Shown: positions 1 through 7,825, numbered from the stretch's first letter. The stretch is 64,000 nucleotides of DNA from Streptomyces canus (GCF_041435015.1 NZ_CP107990.1:48509-112508), one strand, 5' to 3'. Notes: a model not told the origin generated them from the letters alone. Program-made: numbers and translations.

Positions 1-1
1 G

Positions 2-253
2 TGCAAGAAGGGTCGGATCCAGGTCGACTACCTGGGCCTGATCATCAACGCGTACGACAGTCGGCGCGGCAAGCTCGTGAAGGAGAACAAGGATGAGTGG
101 GAGAAGAGCAGTTCCCCGCCTGTTCTGGCGGTGATCGGTGACCTGAAGGAAGGCCGCGAGGCCGCTGATGGCGAGATCCCGCTGCTTGAGTACGCCCCGG
201 ACAGCGAACATGCGCAGGCGATGCGCGACCTGGCGAAGGAACTGGCGGTATGA
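2..253 (+). CDS. parA: ParA partition ATPase, C-terminal part (cut by window start)
   Basis: An open frame enters from the left edge and ends at the TGA at 251-253. It gives about 83 residues, including YLGLIINAYDSRRG and ending LAKELAV, which fits the C-terminal part of a ParA/Soj-type partition ATPase. The Walker motifs lie outside the window, so the family call rests on this tail and on the partner gene. Its stop overlaps the parB start (ATGA at 250-253), the usual translational coupling of parAB. The expected role is ATP-driven segregation of the replicon together with ParB. Confidence 0.7.
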   Translation, partial: CKKGRIQVDYLGLIINAYDSRRGKLVKENKDEWEKSSSPPVLAVIGDLKEGREAADGEIPLLEYAPDSEHAQAMRDLAKELAV

Positions 254-1338
254 GAGACACCAACAAGAAGGACGGCCAGCAGCGGGTCACGCGCGGCTTC
301 AGCATTGATGAGGACAGGCCGGGCGGGGAACAGGAAGGACCGCGTCGCGTCCGGACTCGCTCACAGATCATGAACGGGGAGGGCAAGAGGCCCCCGGCCT
401 CGGTGAAGCTGGCACTGCTGGCGCACAACCCGTTCAACCCGCGTGAAGAACTCACCAACCTCGAAGAGACCGCTGACTCGATGCGGGCCAAGGGGCAGAT
501 CCAGCCGGTCACTGTGGCGCGGCGCTCTGCCTTCCTGATGGCGCACCCGGGGCAGGAAGAGGCGCTCGCTGAAGCCGAGTACGTCGTCATCGACGGCAAC
601 CGGCGTCTGGCTGCCGCTCGTCTGGCTGGCCTCGAAGAGCTGCGGATCGACGTCAACGACGACCTGGCGGCTAGTGCAGCGGATCTCCTGGAGTCCGCGC
701 TGATCGCCAACATCCACCGCGAGGATGTGGCTCCCCTGGACCAGGCGAAGGCGATCCAGGATCTCGTGAAGGTACACGGGTCGCAGGGCGAGGTGGCCAG
801 GCGTCTGGGGAAGACGCCCCCCTGGGTGTCGCAGCGCCTGGCGCTCCTGGAACTCACGCCCGAGTTGCAGGAGCAGGTGGAGACAGGTGAGTTGAAGGTG
901 GAACCGGCTCGCCGGATCGGTCGGCTCCCCAAGGCTCAGCAGGCGAGCGAGGCGAAGAAGGCCATCGAGGCTGCCAAGGCCCCTCGCCAGCGGCGCAAGC
1001 CTGCGGTGGAGCAGGCGAGCGAGGCCTCAGCCGTTAACGCCGTTAATACCCTCAAGGGCGGTGCGCCGGCGAGCTCCTCCGCGTCGTCGACCGTTAACGC
1101 CGTTAATACCCCGGAGACTCAGGCTCCGGAGAACGCGGCGCTGTCCGGAGCCGAACAGCCGCGTCGGCTGCCATACGACGATGCCTTCTCGGTGGTCACT
1201 CACCTGCACTTGAAGATGGAGCCGGCGGTCTTCGCCGACGGCGCACGCGTGTGGCTGCGGATCCTGCGCGAACAGCACCCGGACGCGTACGGCGCGCTGC
1301 TCCAGGAGCTGACCCAGCCAGAGCAGCAGCCTGCCTGA
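250..1338 (+). CDS. parB: ParB centromere-binding partition protein
   Basis: The 362-aa protein has a ParB/Srx-like N-domain. LLAHNPFNPREEL is at about 56-68, VIDGNRRLAAARLAGLEELR at about 113-132 (the arginine patch position), and NIHRED at 154-159. A helix-turn-helix follows at about 179-201 (EVARRLGKTPPWVSQRLALLE). The C-terminal third is Ala/Ser/Pro-rich and ends in a short ordered segment. The start is the ATG overlapping the parA stop. ParB proteins bind parS sites and recruit ParA, so this gene is expected to stabilise the plasmid. Two copies of the peptide VNAVNT (about 261-266 and 281-286) are encoded by a repeated DNA palindrome that may be the parS site itself. A strong terminator follows at 1358-1410. 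Confidence 0.88.
   Translation: MRDTNKKDGQQRVTRGFSIDEDRPGGEQEGPRRVRTRSQIMNGEGKRPPASVKLALLAHNPFNPREELTNLEETADSMRAKGQIQPVTVARRSAFLMAHPGQEEALAEAEYVVIDGNRRLAAARLAGLEELRIDVNDDLAASAADLLESALIANIHREDVAPLDQAKAIQDLVKVHGSQGEVARRLGKTPPWVSQRLALLELTPELQEQVETGELKVEPARRIGRLPKAQQASEAKKAIEAAKAPRQRRKPAVEQASEASAVNAVNTLKGGAPASSSASSTVNAVNTPETQAPENAALSGAEQPRRLPYDDAFSVVTHLHLKMEPAVFADGARVWLRILREQHPDAYGALLQELTQPEQQPA
1031..1110. repeat. Two direct copies of a palindromic parS-like site inside parB
   Basis: The 20-mer CCGTTAACGCCGTTAATACC occurs at 1031-1050 and 1091-1110. Each copy contains the perfect 5-3-5 inverted repeat TTAAC-GCC-GTTAA (1034-1046 and 1094-1106). The copies are exactly 60 bp apart, so they keep both the reading frame and roughly the helical phase. 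They use GTT and AAT codons, which are uncommon in this GC-rich gene, and this suggests selection on the DNA. I infer a centromere or ParB operator. Confidence 0.6.
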
Positions 1339-1357
1339 GTTCCCACAGCCCCTGAAA

Positions 1358-1410
1358 CGCCAGAAGGCCCGTACGCCCCGAAGTTCGCGGGGCGTACGGG
1401 CCTTCTGGCG
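1358..1410. terminator. Bidirectional hairpin terminator between parB and the leftward operon
   Basis: A perfect 23-bp stem (1358-1380 with 1388-1410) closes a 7-nt loop. It lies between the convergent ends of parB (1338) and the leftward gene ending at 1422, so it probably stops transcription from both sides. Confidence 0.85.
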
Positions 1411-1421
1411 CGCTCACAGTC

Positions 1422-2120
1422 CTATGTCATGCCGCCCGAGTGGCGGTCTCGTATAGGGCTGTGTCGCTCGCCCGTTTCCTCGTGGTCGATGGTGGCCGCC
1501 AGGAGCGCGGCGATGTCGGTCTCATAGGGGTCGTGGTAGGCGGCGTGGTCGCTGACGACGAACAGCGTCGCCTTGGCCACGGCCCCGGAGCCTCCCTTCT
1601 GCAGCAGGGCGTTGAGGCGGTCGGCGTCGCGTTCCGTGTGGCGGCACTGGGTGTAGGGGCCGATCTGGAGCAGGAGCTGCCCGAATTCGCCGTGCGGGTA
1701 CCGGGCGATGTGCACGGCGTAGTGGGCCTGCGGCATCGCGACGTCGTCGGGGAGGTCCAGGCCCGCCGCGGCGTGGGTGAGCATCCGGTAGGCCGGGTTC
1801 CAGGTACCGAGGATGGTCGACGTCTCGCAGCGCAGCCAGCCTTTGCTGGTGTAGCCGTCGGCATAGGGCACGTACGGGGTGTCAGGGTGGACCAGGGTGA
1901 CGGCGATGACGTCGGGCCCATGGTCGTCGCCGGGGATCGGGTGGGCGCGCTCGATGAACGGGCCGATACCGATGGCGATGTCCTGGCCGCTGCCGGGCGT
2001 CCAGGGCTGCGGCTTCTTGCGGGCGGCGAGCATTGCACGGAACGCGTCGACGACGACCTGGTCCTCAGCGGTGAGGGTGCCGGGAGCGTGGCCGCAGCGG
2101 CGGAAGAGACGGCGCTTCAC
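1422..2120 (-). CDS. Conserved-looking hypothetical protein, last gene of the dnaN/whiB operon
   Basis: I start this 232-aa frame at the GTG at 2118-2120, which has GGAAGGCAGG upstream. The open frame extends further upstream but reads as Arg/Pro-rich noise there. The protein begins VKRRLFRRCGH and contains an aromatic-rich middle (TPYVPYADGYTSKGWLRCET) and an acidic C-terminus. I see no known domain, transmembrane segment or clear metal site. It follows the 70-aa gene at 2255 in the same direction and is the last gene before the terminator. The long frame on the opposite strand is a codon-bias shadow. Confidence 0.6.
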   Translation of the reverse strand: MKRRLFRRCGHAPGTLTAEDQVVVDAFRAMLAARKKPQPWTPGSGQDIAIGIGPFIERAHPIPGDDHGPDVIAVTLVHPDTPYVPYADGYTSKGWLRCETSTILGTWNPAYRMLTHAAAGLDLPDDVAMPQAHYAVHIARYPHGEFGQLLLQIGPYTQCRHTERDADRLNALLQKGGSGAVAKATLFVVSDHAAYHDPYETDIAALLAATIDHEETGERHSPIRDRHSGGMT

Positions 2121-2254
2121 CAGGTGAACCTGCCTTCCAACTGGGGGACGGGGGTGCGGGCGGACCCGCTCGGGGTTCCGTATGCGCCCTCGCGAGGGTC
2201 GGTCGCGACCGTCAGTACTCGCGGTCGCGGCACCAACCTCGTGAGGCGGCGCAG

Positions 2255-2467
2255 CTAAGGGGTGGGTGTGCTCGCGTCGGCGGCCGCCGACTGGGCAGCG
2301 TTCGCCTCGAGTTCGGCGTGGCGCTGTCGGAGCTGGTCGATGGCCGCGTGATCGGTCAGGGCCGTGGTGATCAGATCGCGCTGGTACTCCATGCCGGCGA
2401 CGACGCCACGGTGGTAGCGGCACTGGTCCTGAGCTTCGGCGCAGGCCAGGCAGTCCTCCCAGTTCAT
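2255..2467 (-). CDS. Small Cys-rich hypothetical protein (70 aa)
   Basis: The 70-aa protein starts MNWEDCLACAEAQDQCRYH, so CxxC plus a later Cys and His could bind a metal. A helical, charged tail follows. The ATG overlaps the stop of the upstream gene (ATGA at 2464-2467), a sign of translational coupling. Small proteins of this kind are common in Streptomyces plasmid operons. No function can be given. Confidence 0.65.
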   Translation of the reverse strand: MNWEDCLACAEAQDQCRYHRGVVAGMEYQRDLITTALTDHAAIDQLRQRHAELEANAAQSAAADASTPTP

Positions 2468-2973
2468 GTCGTCGTACGGTGCGCCCTCCGGCCCGGGAAC
2501 TGTGGCGTGACGGGGGCGTTGGGGGAGGGGAAGAGGTAGGTGCGGGTTAACAGGTCCTCACGCCAGGTGGGCGGCAGCTCGGTGAGGTGGGCGGCCAGCG
2601 CTTGCGCGATGGCGGGGTAGTGGTCGTACAGGGATGACCACAGTCGTTTGGCCTCGGTGTCCGGGTCGCTGGCTGCGTTCAGCCAGTCGGCCTCCCGCGC
2701 GTAGTCGCGGATCTTCTCGCGCCGTTCCTCCCAGTGGCTGGTGTCGATCCCGGCCCGGATGGCCGCGCCCATGACGCGGGTGTCGTTGAGGAAGTCAGGG
2801 TCCATCTGGCGGTGGGCGAGGGTTTCGGCGGCGGCCGGGTCGCGGTCGGCGAGGGCGGCCAGGGCCTGGTCGGTGAGGAGGGCGGAGCGCTGCGTCCAGA
2901 AGTCCGCGTTGGCGTAGGCGGCACTCAGCAGCCGGGTGCGCAGGTGGGTGAGGCGGGTCGTGGTGTCCGTCAT
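2464..2973 (-). CDS. Hypothetical helical protein (169 aa)
   Basis: I take the start as the ATG at 2971-2973 (MTDTTTRLTHLRTRLL), preceded by GAGAGAGTCCCC. The longer frame to 3027 adds an unlikely Pro/Ser leader. The product is a mostly helical soluble protein with many Ala, Asp and Arg residues and no motif I recognise. It lies 93 bp downstream of dnaN and overlaps the following 70-aa gene by 4 bp, so it belongs to the same operon. Confidence 0.6.
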   Translation of the reverse strand: MTDTTTRLTHLRTRLLSAAYANADFWTQRSALLTDQALAALADRDPAAAETLAHRQMDPDFLNDTRVMGAAIRAGIDTSHWEERREKIRDYAREADWLNAASDPDTEAKRLWSSLYDHYPAIAQALAAHLTELPPTWREDLLTRTYLFPSPNAPVTPQFPGRRAHRTTT

Positions 2974-3066
2974 GGGGACTCTCTCGGTGAGTGGGCTGGT
3001 GCTGTGGGGCGGCCGGAACATGTCCACGGCCGCCCCACAGGTCAGGGTTGGGCGTGCGCGGCGGTT

Positions 3067-4185
3067 TCAGCCGCTGAGGCGGATCGGCATGAGGAGGTAG
3101 CGCAGCGCCTGGTCGTCACTGTCGTAGCCGCGCAGGACCGCGGGCTTGGTGGCGGTGGTGAACTGGAACTGGACGCGTTCGGCGTTCAGGGCGTTGAGGC
3201 CGTCGATCAGGAAAGACGGATTGAACGCGATGCTCAGCTCGCCGCCTTCGAGGCTGGTGTCGACGTTGTCGACGGCTTGGGCGTCGTCGCTCGTGCCGCC
3301 CTCCAGCACGAGGGTGCCTTCTGCCGTGAACGTGAGCTTGATCGGCGATTCCTTCTTGGTGGAGACCAGGGCGACGCGCTGCACGGCCGCCTTGAGCGCC
3401 GCGATCTCCACCGTGGCCTCGTGCTGAAACTCCGTGGGGAAGAGCGCCTCATACTTGGGGAGTTCGCCCTCCATGGCGCGGATGGTGGTGGTGTGGCACT
3501 CACCGCGCAGAGTGAACAGGCCCGAGCTCGCGGTGGGCAAGGCGATGTCGACGGTGGTGTCGTCGGCGACGGCCTTGGCGGCGTCGATGAGGGCCTTGGC
3601 CGGGATCACGGCGGTGCAGTCGGGCAGGTCGGCGTCCTTCCACGCCAGGGTGCGCACGGCGAACCGGTAGCGGTCGGTGGCGTGCAGGGTGAGGGTGCCC
3701 GCCTCGTTGTCGTGGCGCAGGCCGATGCCGGTGAGCAGCGGCAGGGTGTCGTCCTTGCCGACCGCGCTGGCGACCTGGGCAACCGCTTCGGCGAGGTCTG
3801 CCCCGGCGAGGGTGCCGGTGGTGGCGCCCGGGGCGGGCAGGGCCGGATATTCCTCTAGGGGCAGCGTCGGCAAGGTGAAGCGGGCTGATCCGGCGCGCAG
3901 CAGCATGCGGCTGCCGGTGAGTTCGAGGTGCACGTCGCCGCGGATGGTGGCGATGATGTCGGACAGCAGCCTGCCGGAGATCAGGGCGCGGCCGTTCTCG
4001 GTGACGGTGGCGGGGGCACCGGTGTCGGCGGACACCTCGTAGTCGAAGGCGCTGACGCGCAGCCAGTCCTCGTGTGCGTCCAGGAGGATGCCGGCCAGGA
4101 CGGGGGCCGGCGGGCGGGCGGGGAGGCTGCGGGCGGCGTAGCCGACGGCGGCGGCGAGGTGTTCCTGTCCGATGGTGAGCTTCAC
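3067..4185 (-). CDS. dnaN: DNA polymerase III beta subunit (sliding clamp) homologue
   Basis: The 372-aa length is close to the chromosomal beta clamp (about 376 aa). The protein shows the three-domain clamp pattern: it begins MKLTIGQEHLAAAVGYAAR, has LPLEEYPALP in domain I, GIGLRHDNEAGTLTLHATDRYR in domain II, and ends RYLLMPIRLSG like the MPxR tail that lines the partner-binding pocket. Beta clamps encircle DNA and tether polymerases. A plasmid copy could load plasmid-specific polymerases or adapt host replication after transfer. The start codon overlaps the HNH gene stop (4182-4185). The sequence differs enough from typical chromosomal DnaN to be a plasmid paralogue rather than a recent duplicate; that is inference. 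Confidence 0.9.
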   Translation of the reverse strand: MKLTIGQEHLAAAVGYAARSLPARPPAPVLAGILLDAHEDWLRVSAFDYEVSADTGAPATVTENGRALISGRLLSDIIATIRGDVHLELTGSRMLLRAGSARFTLPTLPLEEYPALPAPGATTGTLAGADLAEAVAQVASAVGKDDTLPLLTGIGLRHDNEAGTLTLHATDRYRFAVRTLAWKDADLPDCTAVIPAKALIDAAKAVADDTTVDIALPTASSGLFTLRGECHTTTIRAMEGELPKYEALFPTEFQHEATVEIAALKAAVQRVALVSTKKESPIKLTFTAEGTLVLEGGTSDDAQAVDNVDTSLEGGELSIAFNPSFLIDGLNALNAERVQFQFTTATKPAVLRGYDSDDQALRYLLMPIRLSG

Positions 4186-4655
4186 GGGCGGATCCCTTCA
4201 GGGGTGGCGTGGAGGTCCAGGAGGAGCTGTTCGGTGCCCGGGGCCGCGGCGGCATGGAAGATCTGTGGGCGGGTGGGCGGCATGACCGGGGTGGCGGCAT
4301 CGCCGACGTCGACGGCGAGCTGGCCGGCGTCGGCGAGGGCCCGGGCCCGGGTCGTGGCGCGGGTGACGGCGTGGTGCCCGGCGTCCAGGTGGAGGTGGCA
4401 GCTCTGGCACATGGCGCGCAGATTCGCGGGGTCGACGTGTTCGGGGGTGTGATCGAGGTGGGCGGTGGTGAGGCAGACGGTGCTGCCGGTGCCGTACGCC
4501 GGAGCGCCGTGACGGTTGGGGCAGCGGCCGGGGTGGGTGCCCCGGCCGCATTCGCCCTCGCACTCGCACCGCCATCCGGCCCGTTCCTTGATGGTCAGGG
4601 AGATCTGGGGCCAGTCGGGCGGGTAGCGGTGGACGTTCTCGGGCCGGATCGGCAC
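4182..4655 (-). CDS. HNH-type nuclease-like zinc protein
   Basis: The 157-aa protein has ERAGWRCECEGECG and CPNRHG near residues 24-50, then TTAHLDHTPEHVDPANLRAMCQSCHLHLDAGHH at about 64-96. This is the arrangement of HNH endonucleases: CxxC zinc knuckles, a DH pair, N, and a final His. It lies 4 bp after whiB and overlaps dnaN by 4 bp. It may act in plasmid DNA processing or defence against incoming DNA; nothing in the sequence shows which. Confidence 0.75.
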   Translation of the reverse strand: MPIRPENVHRYPPDWPQISLTIKERAGWRCECEGECGRGTHPGRCPNRHGAPAYGTGSTVCLTTAHLDHTPEHVDPANLRAMCQSCHLHLDAGHHAVTRATTRARALADAGQLAVDVGDAATPVMPPTRPQIFHAAAAPGTEQLLLDLHATPEGIRP

Positions 4656-4659
4656 CGCT

Positions 4660-5178
4660 CTATGCCGTGAGGGCGTGCACGAGCCGGTCGTAGTTGCGCT
4701 GCTGGTCCTTGGGGGTGAGGGGCTGGCGCGGCATCGGCCCGTTGAGCTCGCGGTCCAGGCGCACGATGCGGGCCTGGTTCACGGTCAGCGGCTGGTGGCG
4801 GGCGGCCGCGGCGCGTTCGCGGCGGGCCTGGTCCCGGTCGGCGAGGACATTGATCCAGTCCGGTCCGAGCCGGTCGGTCAGGCGGTTGCGCAGGTCGGTG
4901 CGCTGGCCGGGGGTGGTCGCAGCCCAGATCCCGTGCCGGGTGAGGTGTTTGTTGGCCAGCGCCCACTTCAGGCAGTCGGTGGCGATGGGGCAGCCGGCGC
5001 ACGCCCGGCGGGCCTGTGCCAGCCGCTTGTCGGTCGCGGCCCGGTCGGCGGCGCGGTCGCCGTTGGTGAAGTCGAACAGTCGCGGGGTGAGCTGGCAGCG
5101 GGTCGGGGTGGAGCTGTGCGGGAAGGCGAAGCGGGCGGCCTGGTTCGAGGCCGTGGGGGTGGTGTCGGTGCGGCTCAT
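4660..5178 (-). CDS. WhiB-family iron-sulfur transcription factor
   Basis: The 172-aa frame starts at the ATG at 5176-5178, which overlaps the ASCH gene stop. It has the four cysteines of the WhiB 4Fe-4S domain: C28, then C60-x2-C63-x5-C69 (RRACAGCPIATDCL). After them comes HGIWAATTPGQRTDLR in place of the usual G(I/V)WGG turn, followed by a basic C-terminal helix likely to touch DNA. WhiB-like proteins act with sigma factors to control development and stress genes in actinobacteria. The GIWAA variant is unusual and might change sigma-factor binding. Confidence 0.85.
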   Translation of the reverse strand: MSRTDTTPTASNQAARFAFPHSSTPTRCQLTPRLFDFTNGDRAADRAATDKRLAQARRACAGCPIATDCLKWALANKHLTRHGIWAATTPGQRTDLRNRLTDRLGPDWINVLADRDQARRERAAAARHQPLTVNQARIVRLDRELNGPMPRQPLTPKDQQRNYDRLVHALTA

Positions 5179-5645
5179 GACGTGACCTCCTGGAACAGCT
5201 CGGTCAGGTGGGGGAGTTGGGTGAGGACCTGCTCGAAGACAGGGAGCGGGACGCGCCATGGTCCGAGCGCCCCGCGGCACGGCACGGGCAGCGGCAGAGC
5301 GTGGACGTCTTCCAGCTGCACGTGGAAGCAGCCGTGCTGCGCCCACGGAGAGCACGGGCCACCGGTGTCGGTGTAGGCACCGTGGCTGCCGGTGATCCGG
5401 GCGACGGCCAGGACCGCGCTGAAGTGCAGCTGGTGGCCGCGGATCGTGCGGGCCACGAGCGGGTCGCGCAGCGCGTGCCGGTCCATGCCTGACTCGGCAC
5501 CGGCGTGCAGCAGGCGCCAGCCCGGCGCCCACGCCTTGGGCCGGTTCTCGATCCGCTTCTCGCCGTGAACGATGCACGCCGTCCAGGGCTGCTTGATGGT
5601 GATGCCGCGAATGACGTCGGGGGCGTACAGGATGGGGGTCCTCAT
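5175..5645 (-). CDS. ASCH-domain protein
   Basis: The 156-aa protein carries GITIKQPWTACIVHGEKRIENRPKAW (given here only to show the pattern: QPW, then GEKxIENR) at residues 14-39. That is the signature strand-loop of ASCH domains, a PUA-like fold thought to bind RNA or nucleic acid. The rest is a beta-rich body with LHFSAVLAVARITG. Start and stop overlap both neighbours by 4 bp (GGDEF gene upstream, whiB downstream). A role in RNA-linked regulation of the operon is possible but not shown. Confidence 0.75.
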   Translation of the reverse strand: MRTPILYAPDVIRGITIKQPWTACIVHGEKRIENRPKAWAPGWRLLHAGAESGMDRHALRDPLVARTIRGHQLHFSAVLAVARITGSHGAYTDTGGPCSPWAQHGCFHVQLEDVHALPLPVPCRGALGPWRVPLPVFEQVLTQLPHLTELFQEVTS

Positions 5646-6316
5646 ACGATCGCCCCCAGGCTGGCGGTGCCGGGACGGCCATTACGGCGGCCGTTGACGG
5701 ACGCCGCTGTGGCGTGGGAGCGGTCGGCGAGGACGGCGCGGCCGGTGTGCTTGCCCGCGTACATGGCGGCGTCGGCGGCCCGCAGCAGCAGGGACAAGTC
5801 GGTGGTGCCGACCGTGTCGGGGGTGGCGGCGCCGATCGAGACGCCGACGTCGACCAGATGGCCGTCGCCGATGTCGACGGGGCGGGTGAGCGCGGCGGCG
5901 AGCTGGTCCAGGCGCAGCCCCCGGCGCGCGGTGCCGATCCGTACCGCGAGAGCGAACTCGTCTCCCCCGAGCCGGCCGACTACGCCGCGGCTGCCCGCCC
6001 ATGCGGTGAGCCGGGCCGCGGTCGCGGCGAGCACGCGGTCGCCAGCGGCATGGGAGAAGTTGTCGTTGATCTGCTTGAAGTGGTCGACGTCGCAGATCAG
6101 GACCATCGCGGCCGTCGTGTAGCGGGCGGTCAGCGCGGTGGCCCGGGCGGTGTAGCCGTCGCGCCCGTGCAGGCCGGTGAGCGGGTCGCGGCGGGCGGCG
6201 GCGAGCTGGCGGTGCAGGCTGACGGCGTGGACGGTCCAGCCGGTCAGCGGCACCGCGGCCGCGGCGATGACGAATGTGCGGGACGGCTGCCCTAAGGCGC
6301 CGGGTATGGGCATCAT
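5642..6316 (-). CDS. Membrane-anchored diguanylate cyclase (GGDEF)
   Basis: The 224-aa protein has one N-terminal membrane segment (about residues 14-34) and then a GGDEF domain: DPLTGLHGRDGY at 44-55, LICDVDHFKQIND at 73-85 with the metal-binding aspartates, and the intact RLGGDEFA loop with GGDEF at 117-121. It should make cyclic di-GMP from two GTP. I see no RxxD inhibitory site five residues before GGDEF. In Streptomyces c-di-GMP acts through BldD to hold back sporulation, so a plasmid cyclase could influence host development or mating competence (inference). It is the first gene of the overlapping operon running left to 1422. Confidence 0.88.
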   Translation of the reverse strand: MMPIPGALGQPSRTFVIAAAAVPLTGWTVHAVSLHRQLAAARRDPLTGLHGRDGYTARATALTARYTTAAMVLICDVDHFKQINDNFSHAAGDRVLAATAARLTAWAGSRGVVGRLGGDEFALAVRIGTARRGLRLDQLAAALTRPVDIGDGHLVDVGVSIGAATPDTVGTTDLSLLLRAADAAMYAGKHTGRAVLADRSHATAASVNGRRNGRPGTASLGAIV

Positions 6317-6523
6317 GGGATCTCCTCCCGCCCGTGCGGGCGGACAAAGGGAAGAGGCGCACCCCGGGCTGTCCAGGCGTAGGGGTGCGCCTCTTTGCTG
6401 TGTGATCTCGTGAGGTGCGGCCTTGAGTAGTGCTTCGCCGGCGTCAGTCGACGAGGTCGTCCTCGGCGGCGCCGTGTTGTGTCAGCCGGAGTGCCGCCCC
6501 GGGTTCTGTGTGGTGTCGGGCCC

Positions 6524-7036
6524 TCAGATGGCCGCGAGCGGCCGGCCCAGCGGGGCGACGGGCCGGACGGTGCGGCAGTCATCGTGGCTGTCGTCGTGCA
6601 CGGACTTGCCGTGGGTGGGCCGCAGTTCGGCGAGGATCTCGATCAGCATGTCCTCGCTGTCGAGGACGATGTCGGTGTAGCCGTGGCCGCAGGTGCACGG
6701 CACGATCAGGGTGAGCACGTCGACGGCGCCGTCGGCCTCGCTGATGCGCAGGGTGTGGTGCAGCCACAGCCCGCCGTCCAGCCAGGCCGTCGCGGCCGGC
6801 TCGAAGGCGAAGCCGGCGGAGTGCAGGGCGGGGTGGCCGGTCCAGTCCATGGCGTCCAGCACCGTGCCGAGCGTGTCCGGGTAGGCGTTGTACACGTAGT
6901 GCGCGGCGGCCGTGACGGCGTCTTCGCACTGTTCGTCCTCGGTCGGCTGGCCGATGCCCTCCGCCATGTCGAGCAGGTGCGCCACGGGCGAGTCGGCCGC
7001 GTATGGGCGGGGCGTCGCGGTGAGGGTGTCGTGCAT
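6524..7036 (-). CDS. Hypothetical protein (170 aa)
   Basis: I choose the ATG at 7034-7036 (MHDTLTATPRPYAADSPVAHLL) because GGAAGGG lies just upstream. The frame stays open further back, and an alternative start at about 7222 (MRNYRQLRLAVDLSLV) would add a hydrophobic segment. The protein has an acidic body with LDAMDWTGHPALHSAGFAFEP and CTCGHGYTDIVLDSED. No domain is recognised. It lies between the GGDEF gene and the inserted STAND module. Confidence 0.6.
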   Translation of the reverse strand: MHDTLTATPRPYAADSPVAHLLDMAEGIGQPTEDEQCEDAVTAAAHYVYNAYPDTLGTVLDAMDWTGHPALHSAGFAFEPAATAWLDGGLWLHHTLRISEADGAVDVLTLIVPCTCGHGYTDIVLDSEDMLIEILAELRPTHGKSVHDDSHDDCRTVRPVAPLGRPLAAI

Positions 7037-7470
7037 GTCGAGTCCCTTCCAGCTGTGCCGGGCCGGGCTGTCCGGTCCTGCGCCCGCTCGCGCCTCGCCG
7101 TCGGGCGGCGGGGTGGGAGGGGACGCAGGACCGTCAGACCAGGACCGGCGGCCACGAGAAAGGAGGGCGAGGGCGACCAGGCTCAGGTCGACCGCGAGCC
7201 GCAGCTGGCGGTAGTTGCGCATGGCGATGGTGGACAGGACGCGGATGCGGGTGGGGCCTGCCGATCCGGCGGCGCGGTCGGGGAACGAGCACGAGTGATC
7301 TCCTTCTCGCGTTGGGGAACAGCGCCGCGCCCCGCCAGGGGTTTCTGGCGGGGCGCGGCTTGGATGATCAGCGGGGTTGATGCGGGGGTCAGTGCCTGGG
7401 TTGCTGAAGTCCGGTGCGGGTGGCAGGCGTTGCGTCCGAGCAGTCCGTGGGTCGTATACGCCGTCGTTGG

Positions 7471-7662
7471 TCATCGGAGGGCTGCGAGGGCGGCGGCGAT
7501 GGCGGCAGCGAGCGTGAGGGTGGCGGTGAAGGCGATGGCGGCGCGGGTGAGGGCGGTGGGGTAGCTGGCGCCGTCTAGGCGGGCGAGCTTGGCTGCTCCG
7601 GCGGCGGCCAGGAGCGCGATGACGAGGATGAGGGCGATGGTGAGCAGGACGGTGGCGAGCAC
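7471..7662 (-). CDS. Small two-segment membrane protein, partner of STAND module 1
   Basis: The 63-aa protein starts at the GTG at 7660-7662 with a strong GGAGGA upstream. Two hydrophobic stretches, VLLTIALILVIALLAAAGA and AAIAFTATLTLAAAIAAALAAL, flank a conserved loop KLARLDGASYPTALTRA. A paralogue with the same loop and the same ribosome-binding sequence lies at 42993-43190, again divergent from a STAND ATPase gene. The repeated pairing and conserved loop make this a real gene and suggest that the two products work together, for example as membrane effector or anchor and NTPase sensor. That role is inference. Confidence 0.75.
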   Translation of the reverse strand: MLATVLLTIALILVIALLAAAGAAKLARLDGASYPTALTRAAIAFTATLTLAAAIAAALAALR

Positions 7663-7748
7663 GGGTTCCTCCGCGGTATGGCCGGCCGGAGTGCCGACGG
7701 ACATGAAGGTCGCGGTTTTGGTGTTCACCGGTGTTCGCTGTGGACGGT

Positions 7749-7780
7749 GTTGAACAATGCGGTGCAATGCTGAACACACC
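7749..7780. promoter_or_regulatory. Conserved intergenic operator/promoter element, STAND module 1
   Basis: GTTGAACAATGCG, a short variable stretch and then TGAACAC lie between the divergent membrane-protein and STAND genes. The second module has the same arrangement at 43277-43308 (GTTGAACAATGCG, then GTTGAACACCGC). Conservation in otherwise diverged spacers suggests an operator for the N-terminal HTH of the STAND protein or a shared promoter. Confidence 0.5.
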
Positions 7781-7825
7781 GCGGTGATGGGACGGCGGAG
7801 GGCACGACGCAGGGGGAGCGCGGGC

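Noticed and set aside
1440..2258. Long rightward open frame opposite the leftward gene at 1422-2120
   Set aside because: Its Val/Gly/Arg-rich product and position in the antisense of a better frame with a ribosome-binding site mark it as a GC-bias shadow.
2318..2539. Short rightward frames opposite the 70-aa and 169-aa genes
   Set aside because: The leftward genes here overlap by ATGA and have better composition, so the rightward frames are shadows.
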